Origin: Streptomyces sp. TLI_053
GTDB lineage: Bacteria > Actinomycetota > Actinomycetes > Streptomycetales > Streptomycetaceae
Assembly: GCF_900105395.1 (NCBI RefSeq)
Contig: NZ_LT629775.1
Location: 1,302,001 to 1,366,000, forward strand
Length of the DNA stretch: 64,000 nucleotides
Direction: 5' to 3'
In this document: one piece after another, positions 1 to 9,388 of the stretch
Layout: each line of letters opens with the position of its first letter
Position numbering within the stretch: the first letter of the stretch is position 1
Position numbers and translations under genes: made by a program
Notes under the pieces: model-generated
Seen by the model: the letters and a program-made list of their open reading frames with translations, nothing else
Databases searched by the model: none
What the model was told of the DNA's origin: nothing

Positions 1-852
1 GTGCGCGTCGAAGGCCGCCGGGTCGAACTTGGTCATCGCGTTGATGTAACGCGGGTCGTCCTTCGGGAAGTTGTGGAACTGCTTGAAGTACGAGAGCGCG
101 TTGTCGTCGTAGTCGCCGGTGCGGTCGTCCTTGCTGGGGTTGTGGTAGACCCGCCAGGTGACGCCCGCCGACTGGAGGCGCTCGGCGTAGGTGGTCCAGT
201 CGGCGACCGGGTTGTCGGTGACCGGGGTGTTGTCGATCCACGGGCCGGTGGTGCCGTCCCGGCCGGGGCCGGAGGTGCCGGTCCACAGGTAGAGCCGGTT
301 GGGATCGGTCGGCCCGGCCAGCGAGGTGAAGTAGGCGTCGCACAGGGTGAAGGCGTCGGCCAGCGCGTACTGGTAGGGGATGTCCTCACGGGTGAAGTAC
401 CCCATGGTGCGCTCGCCCTTGGCAGCGATCCACTTGTTCATCGCGCCGTTGTTGATGGCCTGGTGACCGGTGGCCCAGTCGTGCGGCAGGCCGCCGGCGT
501 TCTGCGCGTTGTACTTCGAGGTGTCCATCCGGTACGGCAGCATCACATTGCCGTCGCTGCGGCGCGGGTCCGGCTGGCGGAACACGTCGGTGCCGTCGGG
601 GAACTGCAGCCCCTGCTTGTCACCGAAGCCGCGCACGCCGTTGAGAGCGCCGAAGTAGTGGTCGAAGCTGCGGTTCTCCTGCATCAGCACCACGACGTGC
701 TTGACGTCCTTGATGGTGCCGGTGAGGCGGGCCGGCGCGGCGGCGGGCTGGGTGGGCGCGGCCTGGGCCGGGGTGCCCTGGAGGCCGGTCAGGGCGGCGG
801 CGCCGGCGGCCGCGGTGGCGCCGACGAAGGTGCGGCGGGAGAGCTCGGACAT
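1..852 (-). CDS. Phosphocholine-type phospholipase C, secreted (3' end outside window)
   Basis: The gene runs off the left edge, so only the first 284 codons are present. The protein begins with a twin-arginine signal (SRRTFVG followed by an Ala-rich stretch, cleaved near TPAQAAP). The mature part opens with IKDVKHVVVLMQENRSFDHY, the metal-binding start of the bacterial phosphoesterase/phospholipase C family, which hydrolyses phospholipid head groups outside the cell. Later segments (GPTDPNRLYLWTGT, VTWRVYHNP) fit the same family. The ATG at 852 lies 14 nt after the stop of the upstream gene, so the two are probably co-transcribed. Acid phosphatase is the main alternative within the superfamily; the C-terminal domain that would decide is missing. 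Confidence 0.9.
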   Translation of the reverse strand, partial: MSELSRRTFVGATAAAGAAALTGLQGTPAQAAPTQPAAAPARLTGTIKDVKHVVVLMQENRSFDHYFGALNGVRGFGDKQGLQFPDGTDVFRQPDPRRSDGNVMLPYRMDTSKYNAQNAGGLPHDWATGHQAINNGAMNKWIAAKGERTMGYFTREDIPYQYALADAFTLCDAYFTSLAGPTDPNRLYLWTGTSGPGRDGTTGPWIDNTPVTDNPVADWTTYAERLQSAGVTWRVYHNPSKDDRTGDYDDNALSYFKQFHNFPKDDPRYINAMTKFDPAAFDAH

Positions 853-866
853 CGCGAACTGGCCTT

Positions 867-2318
867 TCAGAGCTGGAAGGTGGCGACCGCGGCGGCGGTG
901 TCGGACGGCCACTGGTTGGCGGCGAGGGCGGCCGGGTCGGCGGCGGTGGCCGGCCAGTCGGCGACCAGCGTGTGCGCCTCGACGAGCCGCAGCCTGCCCC
1001 GGTACAGCACGTAGTCGATCCGGTCCTGCGGCTCGGCCTTGCCGGCGGCGCGCTGCTTGCGGACCGGCGACCAGGTGGTGCCGGGGGCCTTCACCGGGTC
1101 CCGGTTCTCCTCACGGAAGGTGTCGGTGAGTCCGGCCGCCTGGAGGGTGGTGGTGACCGGCCAGGCGAGCGCCCCGGCTCCGCCGTGCGCGGCGGCGGTG
1201 GCGGCCGTCCAGTCGAGGTGCGAGGGCGAGGACAGCGCGCCGGCGAGCACCACCGGGGCGCCCGCGGCGGCGTCGGCGGTGACGGCGGCGGCCAGCGCCC
1301 GCGCCTGCCGGAGCCGGGCCGAGGCGTTCTCGGTGTCGAGGACCTGCGCGGCGGTGCGGCCGTCCTGGACGGCGTACGGGCCGTAGTCGGACTCATCGAG
1401 GTGCGCGGTCCAGACCCGGACGGCGCGGCCGCCGGGCAGCTGCACGGTCGCCCCGGCGGCGGGCAGTTCGGCGGTGGCCGGGGTGACGGCGGTCAGCGGG
1501 TAGCGGCTGAGCAGGCCGACGCTGCCGGCGCTCTGGTGGGCGTACCAGCCGAGGGCGTCGGCCAGCGCCTGGGCGGCCTTGCCGGCCGTCTCCTGGAGCG
1601 CGAGCACGTCCAGGCCCTGGGCCAGCACGACCCGCAGCTGCTTCTCGAGGGCGTCGGTGAAGGCGGCACCGGCGTTGGCGAGGTTCCAGCTCGCGACCTT
1701 GAGCCGGGGCGCGGTGGCCGGGTCCACGACCGGGAGCAGCACGGTGACGGTGTCGGTGGCTCCGGCGCTGTCCTTGACGCCGACGACCAGGACCTCGGGG
1801 GTGCGCGGCGCGGCGCCGCCCGGCGCGGTGCCGGTGACGGTGCCGTCGGCGGCGACCGCGAGCCAGGCCGGTCCGGAGATCTTGCGGAAGGCCGCGCTGC
1901 CGGCCGGGTTGCCGGCGGGGCGGGCCCAGAGGCCGCCGAGCTTGACGGTGACGGCCGCGCCGGGGGCGACGGGGGTGGCGGTGAGGGAGTCCACCACGGC
2001 GTGCGGGCGGACCACGGCCGGCTTGGGCCGGAAGGTGAACGGCTGGGTCTTGGCGAGGACGCCGTAGCCGTCCTTGGCGAGCAGGTAGGCCGTGTACGGG
2101 CCGCCGGTGAGGGCGGAGGTGTCGAGCTGGACGTCGCCCTCGCCGGCCGGGGTGTACTTCCAGAGCAGGGAGCTGCCCGTGCCGGGCTGACGGTCCCCGT
2201 CGTAGATGCCGACCCAGTTCTTGGGGTCGGGGGCGTCGGTGGTCCAGTGGAAGGTGAGGCGGTCGCCCTCGACGGGGCTGCTCGACGACGTGCTGGTCAG
2301 GGTGCTGCCGGTGGCCAC
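867..2318 (-). CDS. Endonuclease/exonuclease/phosphatase-fold protein with PLC-type beta-domain
   Basis: About 483 residues from the GTG at 2318, chosen because AGGA lies six bases upstream and no signal peptide exists in the longer open frame (to 2450). Order of parts: a beta-sandwich like the C-terminal domain of phospholipase C (FHWTTDAPDPKNWVGIYD), an Ig-like putative domain, then an EEP domain from about residue 205 (LKVASWNLANAG, LALQET, WTAHLDE, DRIDYVLY). The EEP family cleaves phosphodiesters or phosphomonoesters. The C-terminal SDH catalytic motif of the family reads SDT here (PSDTAAAVATF), so the usual general-base histidine is absent and activity is uncertain. It sits directly upstream of the secreted phospholipase C and probably acts with it. 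Export without a visible signal is unexplained. Confidence 0.8.
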   Translation of the reverse strand: MATGSTLTSTSSSSPVEGDRLTFHWTTDAPDPKNWVGIYDGDRQPGTGSSLLWKYTPAGEGDVQLDTSALTGGPYTAYLLAKDGYGVLAKTQPFTFRPKPAVVRPHAVVDSLTATPVAPGAAVTVKLGGLWARPAGNPAGSAAFRKISGPAWLAVAADGTVTGTAPGGAAPRTPEVLVVGVKDSAGATDTVTVLLPVVDPATAPRLKVASWNLANAGAAFTDALEKQLRVVLAQGLDVLALQETAGKAAQALADALGWYAHQSAGSVGLLSRYPLTAVTPATAELPAAGATVQLPGGRAVRVWTAHLDESDYGPYAVQDGRTAAQVLDTENASARLRQARALAAAVTADAAAGAPVVLAGALSSPSHLDWTAATAAAHGGAGALAWPVTTTLQAAGLTDTFREENRDPVKAPGTTWSPVRKQRAAGKAEPQDRIDYVLYRGRLRLVEAHTLVADWPATAADPAALAANQWPSDTAAAVATFQL

Positions 2319-2541
2319 GGATGTCCTGTCCGCCGCTCGGGCACCGGGCCGTCGGGGGGTGCCGGGCCGGGGCCGTCCGCGGCTGGTGACGGAGGCTTGG
2401 GAGGGTCGGCCCGTCAACAGTTGGCTGTACAACTGCAGGGCCGCGCCCATTCATCCGAAGACCGGCGACCAGGACATGAACGAGACGTGACGGATTGTCG
2501 GGCGGAACGGGAACTGTGGGGCCGTCCGACGGACGGGGTGC

Positions 2542-2584
2542 CGGAACGCGGGTGTCCGGAAGGGCGGAACGCGGGTGTCCGGAA
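2542..2584. repeat. Two 20-nt direct repeats in a GGAACG-rich stretch
   Basis: A 20-base unit beginning CGGAACGCGG occurs at 2542-2561 and 2565-2584. The surrounding 2500-2690 is built of degenerate (C)GGAACG words. No gene is supported between 2319 and 2702, so the repeats are intergenic, upstream of the endonuclease-fold gene. Confidence 0.7.
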
Positions 2585-2597
2585 CGCCGGAACGGCG

Positions 2598-2625
2598 GAG
2601 GACCCGGCCCTGGGGCCGGGTCCTC
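2598..2625. terminator. Hairpin terminator
   Basis: Perfect 12-bp arms (GAGGACCCGGCC and its complement) enclose four bases. It lies 78 nt past the stop of the leftward CsoR-family gene and probably ends that transcript. There is no T-run, as is usual in streptomycetes. Confidence 0.7.
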
Positions 2626-2702
2626 GGAACGGCGGACCGCCGGAACGGCGGGCACGGGCAACAGCGGACATTCGGCACACGAACCGCCGGACGTGCGGGC
2701 CG

Positions 2703-3477
<775 letters not shown>

Positions 3478-3560
3478 GGTTGCCTCCCACTCCCGCTCCA
3501 CGGCGGCACGCCGCGCTTGCGGGCGGCGCCCCGGACCCTCCCATCCTGCGCCTGTCCGCC

Positions 3561-3617
3561 CCGTCCCGCCCGCCGGGACGGGGCGGGGCGGGGCCGTCCC
3601 GCCCGCCGGGACGGGGC
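3561..3617. repeat. Two copies of a GC-rich 24-nt palindromic unit
   Basis: The same 24-base unit occurs at 3561-3584 and 3594-3617. Each can form a hairpin with 8-bp arms (CCGTCCCG / CGGGACGG) and a five-base loop. They lie in the 281-nt divergent region 3478-3758 between the PRC-barrel gene and the DUF574 methyltransferase. They may be paired operators or attenuator hairpins; no partner is identified. Confidence 0.7.
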
Positions 3618-3758
3618 CGTTCCGGCCCATCCCGCCGCAACGCGGCCATTGCGCACAAGCGGGTGTGAACCGACCTCGCCGCACCACGGGTGTACTCGAA
3701 CACCTACGCTGTCCGCCGACGGATCATCAGTTCGGCCAGGTGCGGAGGCGTGCAGACA

Positions 3759-4592
3759 GTGGTGGGTTACAACGAGATGTGGGAGCCGGGCGAGCCCGGT
3801 GTCCCCGCCGACCTCCGGCCGGAGATCCCGCACCCCGCGCGGATGTACGACTACTACCTGGGCGGCAAGGACAACTTCCCGTCCGACCGCGAGGCGGCCG
3901 AGCGGGCGCTGGCGGCCAACCCGGAGTTCAGATCCACCGCGCGCGCCAACCGGGGCTTCCTGACCCGGGCGGTGCGCCATGTGGCCGGGCTCGGCATCGG
4001 CCAGTTCCTCGACATCGGCACCGGCATCCCGACCGCGGGCAACACCCACGAGATCGCCCAGGCCGTCGATCCGGGCGCCCGGATCGTCTACGTCGACAAC
4101 GACCCGATCGTGCTCGCCCACGCCCGCGCCCTGATGGGCGGCACCGCCGTCGGCCGGACCACCGTCATCCAGGCCGACCTGCGCGAGCCGCTCGACCTGC
4201 TCGCCGCCGCCGAGGCCGAGAAGCTGCTCGACTTCGAGAAGCCGATGGCCCTCGTGCTGGCCGCCGTGCTGCACTTCGTGCCGGACGAGAACGGACCGTA
4301 CGAGATCGTCCGCACACTGCTGGACACCCTCGCGCCCGGCAGCCACCTGATCCTGTCCCACGGCACCGCCGACTTCATCCCCGCCGAGGTCCGCGACCGG
4401 GTCACCGGCGTCTACAGCAAGGCCACGGCACCGCTGGTCGGCCGCAGCCGGGAGCAGGTGGGCGCCTTCCTGGACGGCCTGGACGTGCTCGACCCCGGGG
4501 TGGTCACCGTCCCGCTGTGGCGTCCGGAGGGCGACCCCGTCCCCGGCGCGGACCGGGTCAGCATGTACGGCGCGGTCGCCCGCAAGTCCTGA
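3759..4592 (+). CDS. SAM-dependent methyltransferase, DUF574 family
   Basis: About 277 residues. PHPARMYDYYLGGKDNF is the hallmark of the DUF574 family, abundant in streptomycetes. The SAM site follows as FLDIGTGIPT, then IVYVDNDPIV and VIQADLREP. The family is methyltransferase-fold; physiological substrates are mostly unknown. I chose GTG 3759 because GGAGG lies ten bases upstream; the open frame begins at 3690 and an ATG at 3777 is also possible. The gene stands alone, convergent with the MFS gene. Confidence 0.85.
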   Translation: MVGYNEMWEPGEPGVPADLRPEIPHPARMYDYYLGGKDNFPSDREAAERALAANPEFRSTARANRGFLTRAVRHVAGLGIGQFLDIGTGIPTAGNTHEIAQAVDPGARIVYVDNDPIVLAHARALMGGTAVGRTTVIQADLREPLDLLAAAEAEKLLDFEKPMALVLAAVLHFVPDENGPYEIVRTLLDTLAPGSHLILSHGTADFIPAEVRDRVTGVYSKATAPLVGRSREQVGAFLDGLDVLDPGVVTVPLWRPEGDPVPGADRVSMYGAVARKS

Positions 4593-4607
4593 CGGCGCGG
4601 CGACGGT

Positions 4608-4632
4608 GGCGGCCCGGATCCGTCCGGCCGCC
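4608..4632. terminator. Hairpin between convergent genes
   Basis: GGCGGCC with one bulged C then GGA pairs with TCCGGCCGCC across four bases, between the stops of the DUF574 methyltransferase and the MFS transporter. A 13-nt direct repeat (CCTCATCCGGTGG) follows at 4641-4666 and overlaps the MFS stop codon. Confidence 0.5.
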
Positions 4633-4655
4633 GCCGCGGGCCTCATCCGGTGGCC

Positions 4656-5951
4656 TCATCCGGTGGCCGCGCCGGTCAGCGGCCGGGACGCGGGTTCCGC
4701 CGGGGCGCAGGGCAGTTCGCGCATCCGGCGCAGCGGTGAGCAGAGCACCGGCAGGACGGCGAGCAGCTCGCCCAGGGCGCCCGCCCAGAGCGCCTGCCGG
4801 ACGCCTAGGCCCTGCCCCAGCACACCGCCGGCCAGCGCTCCGATCGGCATCACGCCCCAGACCAGGAAACGGACCGTTGCCGTCGTCCGGCCCAGCAGCG
4901 GCTTCGGGCAGAGCCGCTGGCGGAAGGCGACCGAGGTGATCCTGAAGGTCATGAAGAGGACCCAGCCCGCGGCCTGCAGCAGGACGGCCAGGACGAAGCG
5001 GCCGTCGGCCCGGAAGAACGGCACCGCCAGCAGCCAGAGCACGGCGCTGCCCGCCACCGCCGCGCACATCGCCGGTCCCTGACCGAGCCGGGCGGTGAAC
5101 CGCGCCGTGAGCAGGCTGCCGATCAGGCCGCCGACCGCCTCCGCGGTGAACACGAGTCCGCACAGGAACGGCGACAGACGCAGCTCGCCGACCAGCAGCA
5201 CCATCAGCATCGAGGCGCCGATCGTGCCGCACAGGTTGGAGGCGGCGGCGGTGAGGGTGACCGCCCGCAGCAGCCGGTCGCCGAGGACGAAGCGCAGCCC
5301 CTCGGCGATCTCCGTCCGCAGCGCTCCCCCCGACCGGGTGCCCGAGGAACCCTCCGGCCGGGCCTCGGGCCGCCGGATCCGGCCCAGCAGCAGCGCGGAG
5401 AGGCCGAAGCTCAGTACGTCCACCACCAACGCGACCGGCGCGGTCAGCGCACCCACCAGCGCCCCGCCCACGCCCGGGCCGCCGACCTGGACGGTGCTCC
5501 GGCCCGCCTCGATCCGGATGTTCGCCGCCACCAGCTGCTCGTCCGGCACCAGGTGCGGCAGGTAGCTGCCGTACGCCACGTCGAAGAACGCGGTGCAGAC
5601 GGACATCCCGAACGCCACCGCGTACAGCTGGGGCAGGGTCAGCGCGCCCAGCCAGGAGGCGGCCGGGACGGAGAACAGCAGCACGGCCCGGACGACGTCC
5701 GCGGCGACCATCACCGGCCGCCGCCGCACCTGGTCCACCCAGGCGCCCGCGGGCAGTCCGATCAGCAGGAAGGCCGCGTACTCGAAGGCGACCAGCAGGC
5801 CCGCCTCGAACGGTGTGGCGCCCAGCGTGCCGACGGCCACCAGCGGAAGCGCGACCAGGGTGACGGCCGCACCCGCCTGACTGACGGTGTCGGCGGCCCA
5901 GAACCGTCGGAAGTCGGCATGCCGGAGCAGGCCCGGAAGTGGAGGAGTCAT
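4656..5951 (-). CDS. MFS transporter
   Basis: About 431 residues with twelve hydrophobic segments. The N-terminus (LLRHADFRRFWAADTVSQAG) and the loop LPAGAWVDQVRRRPVM are typical of the MFS exporter subfamily related to macrolide and enterobactin exporters. ATG 5951 was chosen because it fits the family N-terminus; two further in-frame starts up to 5978 are possible. It is divergent from an ArsR-type regulator starting at 6028, so the regulator probably controls it from the shared 76-nt gap. The substrate cannot be deduced. Confidence 0.88.
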   Translation of the reverse strand: MTPPLPGLLRHADFRRFWAADTVSQAGAAVTLVALPLVAVGTLGATPFEAGLLVAFEYAAFLLIGLPAGAWVDQVRRRPVMVAADVVRAVLLFSVPAASWLGALTLPQLYAVAFGMSVCTAFFDVAYGSYLPHLVPDEQLVAANIRIEAGRSTVQVGGPGVGGALVGALTAPVALVVDVLSFGLSALLLGRIRRPEARPEGSSGTRSGGALRTEIAEGLRFVLGDRLLRAVTLTAAASNLCGTIGASMLMVLLVGELRLSPFLCGLVFTAEAVGGLIGSLLTARFTARLGQGPAMCAAVAGSAVLWLLAVPFFRADGRFVLAVLLQAAGWVLFMTFRITSVAFRQRLCPKPLLGRTTATVRFLVWGVMPIGALAGGVLGQGLGVRQALWAGALGELLAVLPVLCSPLRRMRELPCAPAEPASRPLTGAATG

Positions 5952-6027
5952 GCCGGCCAGCATCCTGAGCGTGATCACCGCGCGGCCAGTGTTTTAGTCT
6001 GGGCGAAAACGTCGACCGGGGGTGGGG

Positions 6028-7002
6028 ATGGGCGAGCTGCGGTTCGGGGCGCGCGACCTGGGCAATCTCAGGTTCGCGATCTCCCCGCTCTGGGAGACCG
6101 CGGCGGCCGCACGCGCCGTCACCGATCCCGGTCGGCACGTGGTGCACCTGCCCTGGATCCGCCGGGCCGCGTCCCTGGGCCGGGGCGGCGGCCTCGGTGG
6201 GCGGACCTCGCCGCCCGCGGCGCTCACCGCCCGGTCCGGCCTGCTGGCGGGGCGACTGCTGCCGGCTCCGCGCTGCCCGCTGGCCGAGATCGAGGAGGAG
6301 TTGTCCGCCCTGCTGGCCACCCCGCCCGAACAGGTCCGGGACGCTCTCGCCGCTGTGCCGCGGCCGGCGCCGACCGGCGCCGGACGGCAGCCTGCCGAGG
6401 ACCCGGAACGCGTCCTGCCCGAGCTCGCCGAGGCCCTGCACTCCTGGTGGGAGGCGGCGGTCCGGCCGTACTGGCCGCGGATCCGCGCCGCCCTGGAGGC
6501 GGACATCGCCCACCGGACGCGCCTGCTCGCCGAGGACGGCATCCACGAGGTGCTGTCCTCGCTCCACCCCACCCTGCGCCGGGACGGGGACCGGCTGCGC
6601 TCACCCGACCTGCCGGCGGACAGCGACGGCCTCGGCGGCACCGGACTCACCCTCACCCCGAGCGCGTTCGCCGACCGCTGCCGGGTGCTGGGCGGCCGCC
6701 GGGGAACACCGCCCGCCCTGGTCTACCCGGCCCGCGCCCTCGGCCTGCTCTGGGAGCGCCGGGAGAACACCGACGACGCGCTCGCCCGGCTGCTCGGGCG
6801 CAGCCGCGCCCGCCTGCTCGCCTGCACCGGATCCCCGTCCACCACCACCCAGCTCGCCGCCCGGACCGGCCTCAGCCTGGGCGCGGTCTCCCAGCACCTC
6901 GCCGTCCTGCGCGACGCCGGGCTGGTCACCGGCCACCGCTACCGCCGCGAGGTCCACTACACCGCCACCGACCTGGGCACGGCCCTGCTCACCCGGGCGT
7001 AG
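6028..7002 (+). CDS. ArsR-family transcriptional regulator with DUF5937-type N-terminal region
   Basis: 324 residues. The long N-terminal region (LRFGARDLGNLRFAISPLWE) is characteristic of streptomycete regulators annotated as DUF5937. The C-terminal winged helix-turn-helix (TTTQLAARTGLSLGAVSQHL, then LRDAGLVTGHRYRREVHY) is ArsR-like. No metal-binding cysteine pair is visible, so metal sensing is unlikely. ATG 6028 has a GGGGGTGGGG ribosome site. The divergent MFS gene is the obvious target. Confidence 0.88.
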   Translation: MGELRFGARDLGNLRFAISPLWETAAAARAVTDPGRHVVHLPWIRRAASLGRGGGLGGRTSPPAALTARSGLLAGRLLPAPRCPLAEIEEELSALLATPPEQVRDALAAVPRPAPTGAGRQPAEDPERVLPELAEALHSWWEAAVRPYWPRIRAALEADIAHRTRLLAEDGIHEVLSSLHPTLRRDGDRLRSPDLPADSDGLGGTGLTLTPSAFADRCRVLGGRRGTPPALVYPARALGLLWERRENTDDALARLLGRSRARLLACTGSPSTTTQLAARTGLSLGAVSQHLAVLRDAGLVTGHRYRREVHYTATDLGTALLTRA

Positions 7003-7054
7003 GCCGCGGCGGGGCGGAGGGCCGCACCGGACGGCCGGCGCCTCGGAGCGGGCG

Positions 7055-7870
7055 TCAGGCGGGCTTGCTCGCGCGGAGCGAGTACATCAGCGGGACGCGG
7101 GGCTGCCCGGCCGGGAAACGGAAGCCCCGGTCGCGCTCCAGCACCGGGAAGCGCGGGAACAGCGTGAAGTCGTGCTCGTGCAGGAACTCCACCCGCAGGC
7201 CCTCGGTCACCAGGGCGCTGAGGACGTCGCCGATCCCGTGCTGCCACTCGACCGTCTTGGAGGCCAGGGACGTCACCTCGCCGTCGGTGTAGGTGCTGGG
7301 GTCGTCCCAGACCGTGGCGTCGCGGTCGAAGTAGTCGTACTCCACCGTCCGGCCGTCGTCGCCCAGGGTGTCGCCGAAGGGGTGGAACTCCGCCAGGTAG
7401 AGGAAGCCGCCCGGGGCGACCAGGGAGGCCGCGGTGCGGGCCCAGCGCGCGATGTCCGGGAGCCAGCACAGGGCGCCGAGGCCGGTGTAGACGATGTCGA
7501 AGGTCTGCCCGTCGAGCGCCGCCACCGCCTCGTACACGTCGGAGACGACGAATCGGGCCGTGTCCGCGCCGATCTTCCCGGCCAGTTCGGTGGCGGTCTC
7601 CACCGCCGGCGCGGAGAAGTCCAGGCCGGTCACGGTGGCGCCGTGGCGGGCCCAGGACAGGGTGTCCAGGCCGATGTGGCACTGGAGGTGGAGCAGGGAC
7701 TTGCCGCTGACGTCACCGACCTCGGCCAGCTCGAAACCGCGCAGTGCCTCGTCGCCGGACACGAAGCCGGGGAGGTCGTAGAAATCGCTGGCCTTGTGCA
7801 CCGGGACACGGCCGTCCCAGTTGGCGCGGTTGGTCGCCAGCCAGTCGTCGGGGGCAGGGGTCTTCTCCAT
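7055..7870 (-). CDS. Class I SAM-dependent methyltransferase
   Basis: 271 residues from ATG 7870. The Rossmann methyltransferase motifs are SLLHLQCHIGLDTLSWAR (motif I region), VTGLDFSAPAV (post I) and FDIVYTGLGALCWLPD. The family includes small-molecule and tellurite-type methyltransferases; the substrate is not evident. It converges with the ArsR gene (52-nt gap). The next gene upstream on the same strand ends 43 nt away. Confidence 0.87.
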   Translation of the reverse strand: MEKTPAPDDWLATNRANWDGRVPVHKASDFYDLPGFVSGDEALRGFELAEVGDVSGKSLLHLQCHIGLDTLSWARHGATVTGLDFSAPAVETATELAGKIGADTARFVVSDVYEAVAALDGQTFDIVYTGLGALCWLPDIARWARTAASLVAPGGFLYLAEFHPFGDTLGDDGRTVEYDYFDRDATVWDDPSTYTDGEVTSLASKTVEWQHGIGDVLSALVTEGLRVEFLHEHDFTLFPRFPVLERDRGFRFPAGQPRVPLMYSLRASKPA

Positions 7871-7913
7871 ACCGACCACGCTGCCAGAGCCGGGAGCACC
7901 GCTCAAACGCTTT

Positions 7914-9059
7914 TCACGGCCGCCGCGGGCCGTCGGCGGCGGGGAGGTCGAGGACGGCGGGGAGGTCGAGGACGGCGAGCAGGGGCGGGTCCAGCGGCCA
8001 GGGGAAGTCCGGTGCGGCGGTGCCGACGGTGGCGCTGCTGACGGTGGCGGTGCTGACAGTGGCGCTGCCGAGCGCGGATGCCGGGGCAGCGGGGGTGGTG
8101 ACGGCGGTCGCGGCGGCCCGGGCCAGCCGGAGGGCTCCGAGCAGCGGCGGGCCGTCCGGAGGGCGGGGGCGGGCGGCGGGGAGGCGGACCGCGAGCGCGT
8201 CCAGGGTCGCCCGGCGCAGTGGGTCGAAGCGGAACAGACCCCCGGTCAGGGCGAGCCGGGGCTCGGTCCGACCGGCGGCCGCGGCGGCGGCGCTCGCGCT
8301 GTCGGCGATCTCCTCGCCCGCACGGCGGAGCAGGTCCGCGGCGACCGGACAGCCGCCCCCGGCAGCCGCGACCACCGCCGGGGCGAACTCCGCGAGCAGC
8401 GCCGCCCGGTCCGGACGCGGCTGGAGCGCGGCCGGGAGGCCGGCCACCGGGCCGTAGTGCCGCTCGGCCGCCGCCAGCAGCGCGGGCGAACCCCCGTTGC
8501 GGCCGTCCTGCGCCCGCAGCGCCGCTTCCAGCCCGGCCCGGCCGAGCCAGGCGCCGCCGCCGCAGTCCCCGAGCAACTGGCCCCAGCCGTCGGCACGGCA
8601 CCAGTTCCCGCCCGGGCGGAGGCCGATCGCGACCAGCCCCGTCCCGCCGGCCACCACCACCCCGGCGGCGGTGCCCAGCGCGCCCACGTAGGCCGTGACC
8701 GCGTCCCCCGCGAGCACCAGCCGCCGGGCGCCGGTGGCGCGGGCGAGCGGGCCGGGCAGCCGGGCCGCCAGGTCGCGGCCGAGCAGGGCCATCCCGGTGG
8801 CGCCCACGGCGACCGCGCCGATCCCGGCCCCGTCGGGCAGGCCGGCGACCAGGGCGCCGAGTGCGGGCAGCAGCCGGTCGAGCAGCGCCCGCGCGTCCTG
8901 CCCTCCGGCCGAGGCGGACACCCGCGCGGCGGCGGCCGACCCGACCGTCCGCACCCCCGCCGGATCCACCGGCCGGCCCGCGGGCGCCGCCCCGACCCGG
9001 ATGCCGGAGCCGCCGACGTCCACCCCGACCACCCAGGACTCCCCCGCCGCCCGCTCCAT
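7914..9059 (-). CDS. BadF/BadG-type sugar kinase (N-acetylglucosamine kinase-like)
   Basis: 381 residues from ATG 9059 with GGAGGCGGC upstream. WVVGVDVGGSGIRVG is the phosphate-1 loop of the ASKHA fold, VVVAGGTGLVAIGLRPGG and GWGQLLGDCGGGAWLGR are characteristic of the BadF/BadG group that includes N-acetylglucosamine kinases, and LALTGGLFRFDPL is the adenosine motif. The role is probably ATP-dependent phosphorylation of an amino sugar. The last 70 residues are an Ala/Thr/Ser/Pro tail encoded by short imperfect DNA repeats (around 7930-8075). No sugar transporter is adjacent. Confidence 0.82.
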   Translation of the reverse strand: MERAAGESWVVGVDVGGSGIRVGAAPAGRPVDPAGVRTVGSAAAARVSASAGGQDARALLDRLLPALGALVAGLPDGAGIGAVAVGATGMALLGRDLAARLPGPLARATGARRLVLAGDAVTAYVGALGTAAGVVVAGGTGLVAIGLRPGGNWCRADGWGQLLGDCGGGAWLGRAGLEAALRAQDGRNGGSPALLAAAERHYGPVAGLPAALQPRPDRAALLAEFAPAVVAAAGGGCPVAADLLRRAGEEIADSASAAAAAAGRTEPRLALTGGLFRFDPLRRATLDALAVRLPAARPRPPDGPPLLGALRLARAAATAVTTPAAPASALGSATVSTATVSSATVGTAAPDFPWPLDPPLLAVLDLPAVLDLPAADGPRRP

Positions 9060-9259
9060 GCCGCCTCCGCCCGCCTCGTCCGCACCCCGTCCTGCCCATC
9101 GTGCCCATCGTGCCCGGCGGACGGCGGGGCGGCGCCGTGGCACGGCGGACGCAGGGCCTCCAGAACGTTCTGCGCCGCCTCTGACCGGGTGCCTCCACGG
9201 CATCGGCCGGAGCGTCAACGGCTGCGAATCCGGCACATCGCGTTCACCCGCGAGCGCCG

Positions 9260-9309
9260 GCGGAGGGGCGACGGCCCGCACCACGTGGTGCGGGCCGTCG
9301 CCCCTCCGC
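9260..9309. terminator. 50-nt perfect palindrome, probable terminator of the SulP operon
   Basis: Positions 9260-9309 are self-complementary over all 50 bases, centred on CACCAC/GTGGTG. It lies 79 nt beyond the SulP stop and is the only strong structure in the 329-nt gap 9060-9388. Being symmetrical it could stop transcription from both sides. Confidence 0.75.
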
Positions 9310-9388
9310 ACGCCCGCTCCCGGACCGGCGGGCCGGCAGGTCGGAACAGCACCCCGACCCGCCCGCCCCCGGAGCGCGGCAACGGGTT

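Noticed and set aside
7914..9059. Glucokinase (ROK family)
   Set aside because: There is no ROK zinc-binding motif, whereas the BadF/BadG-type segments are clear.
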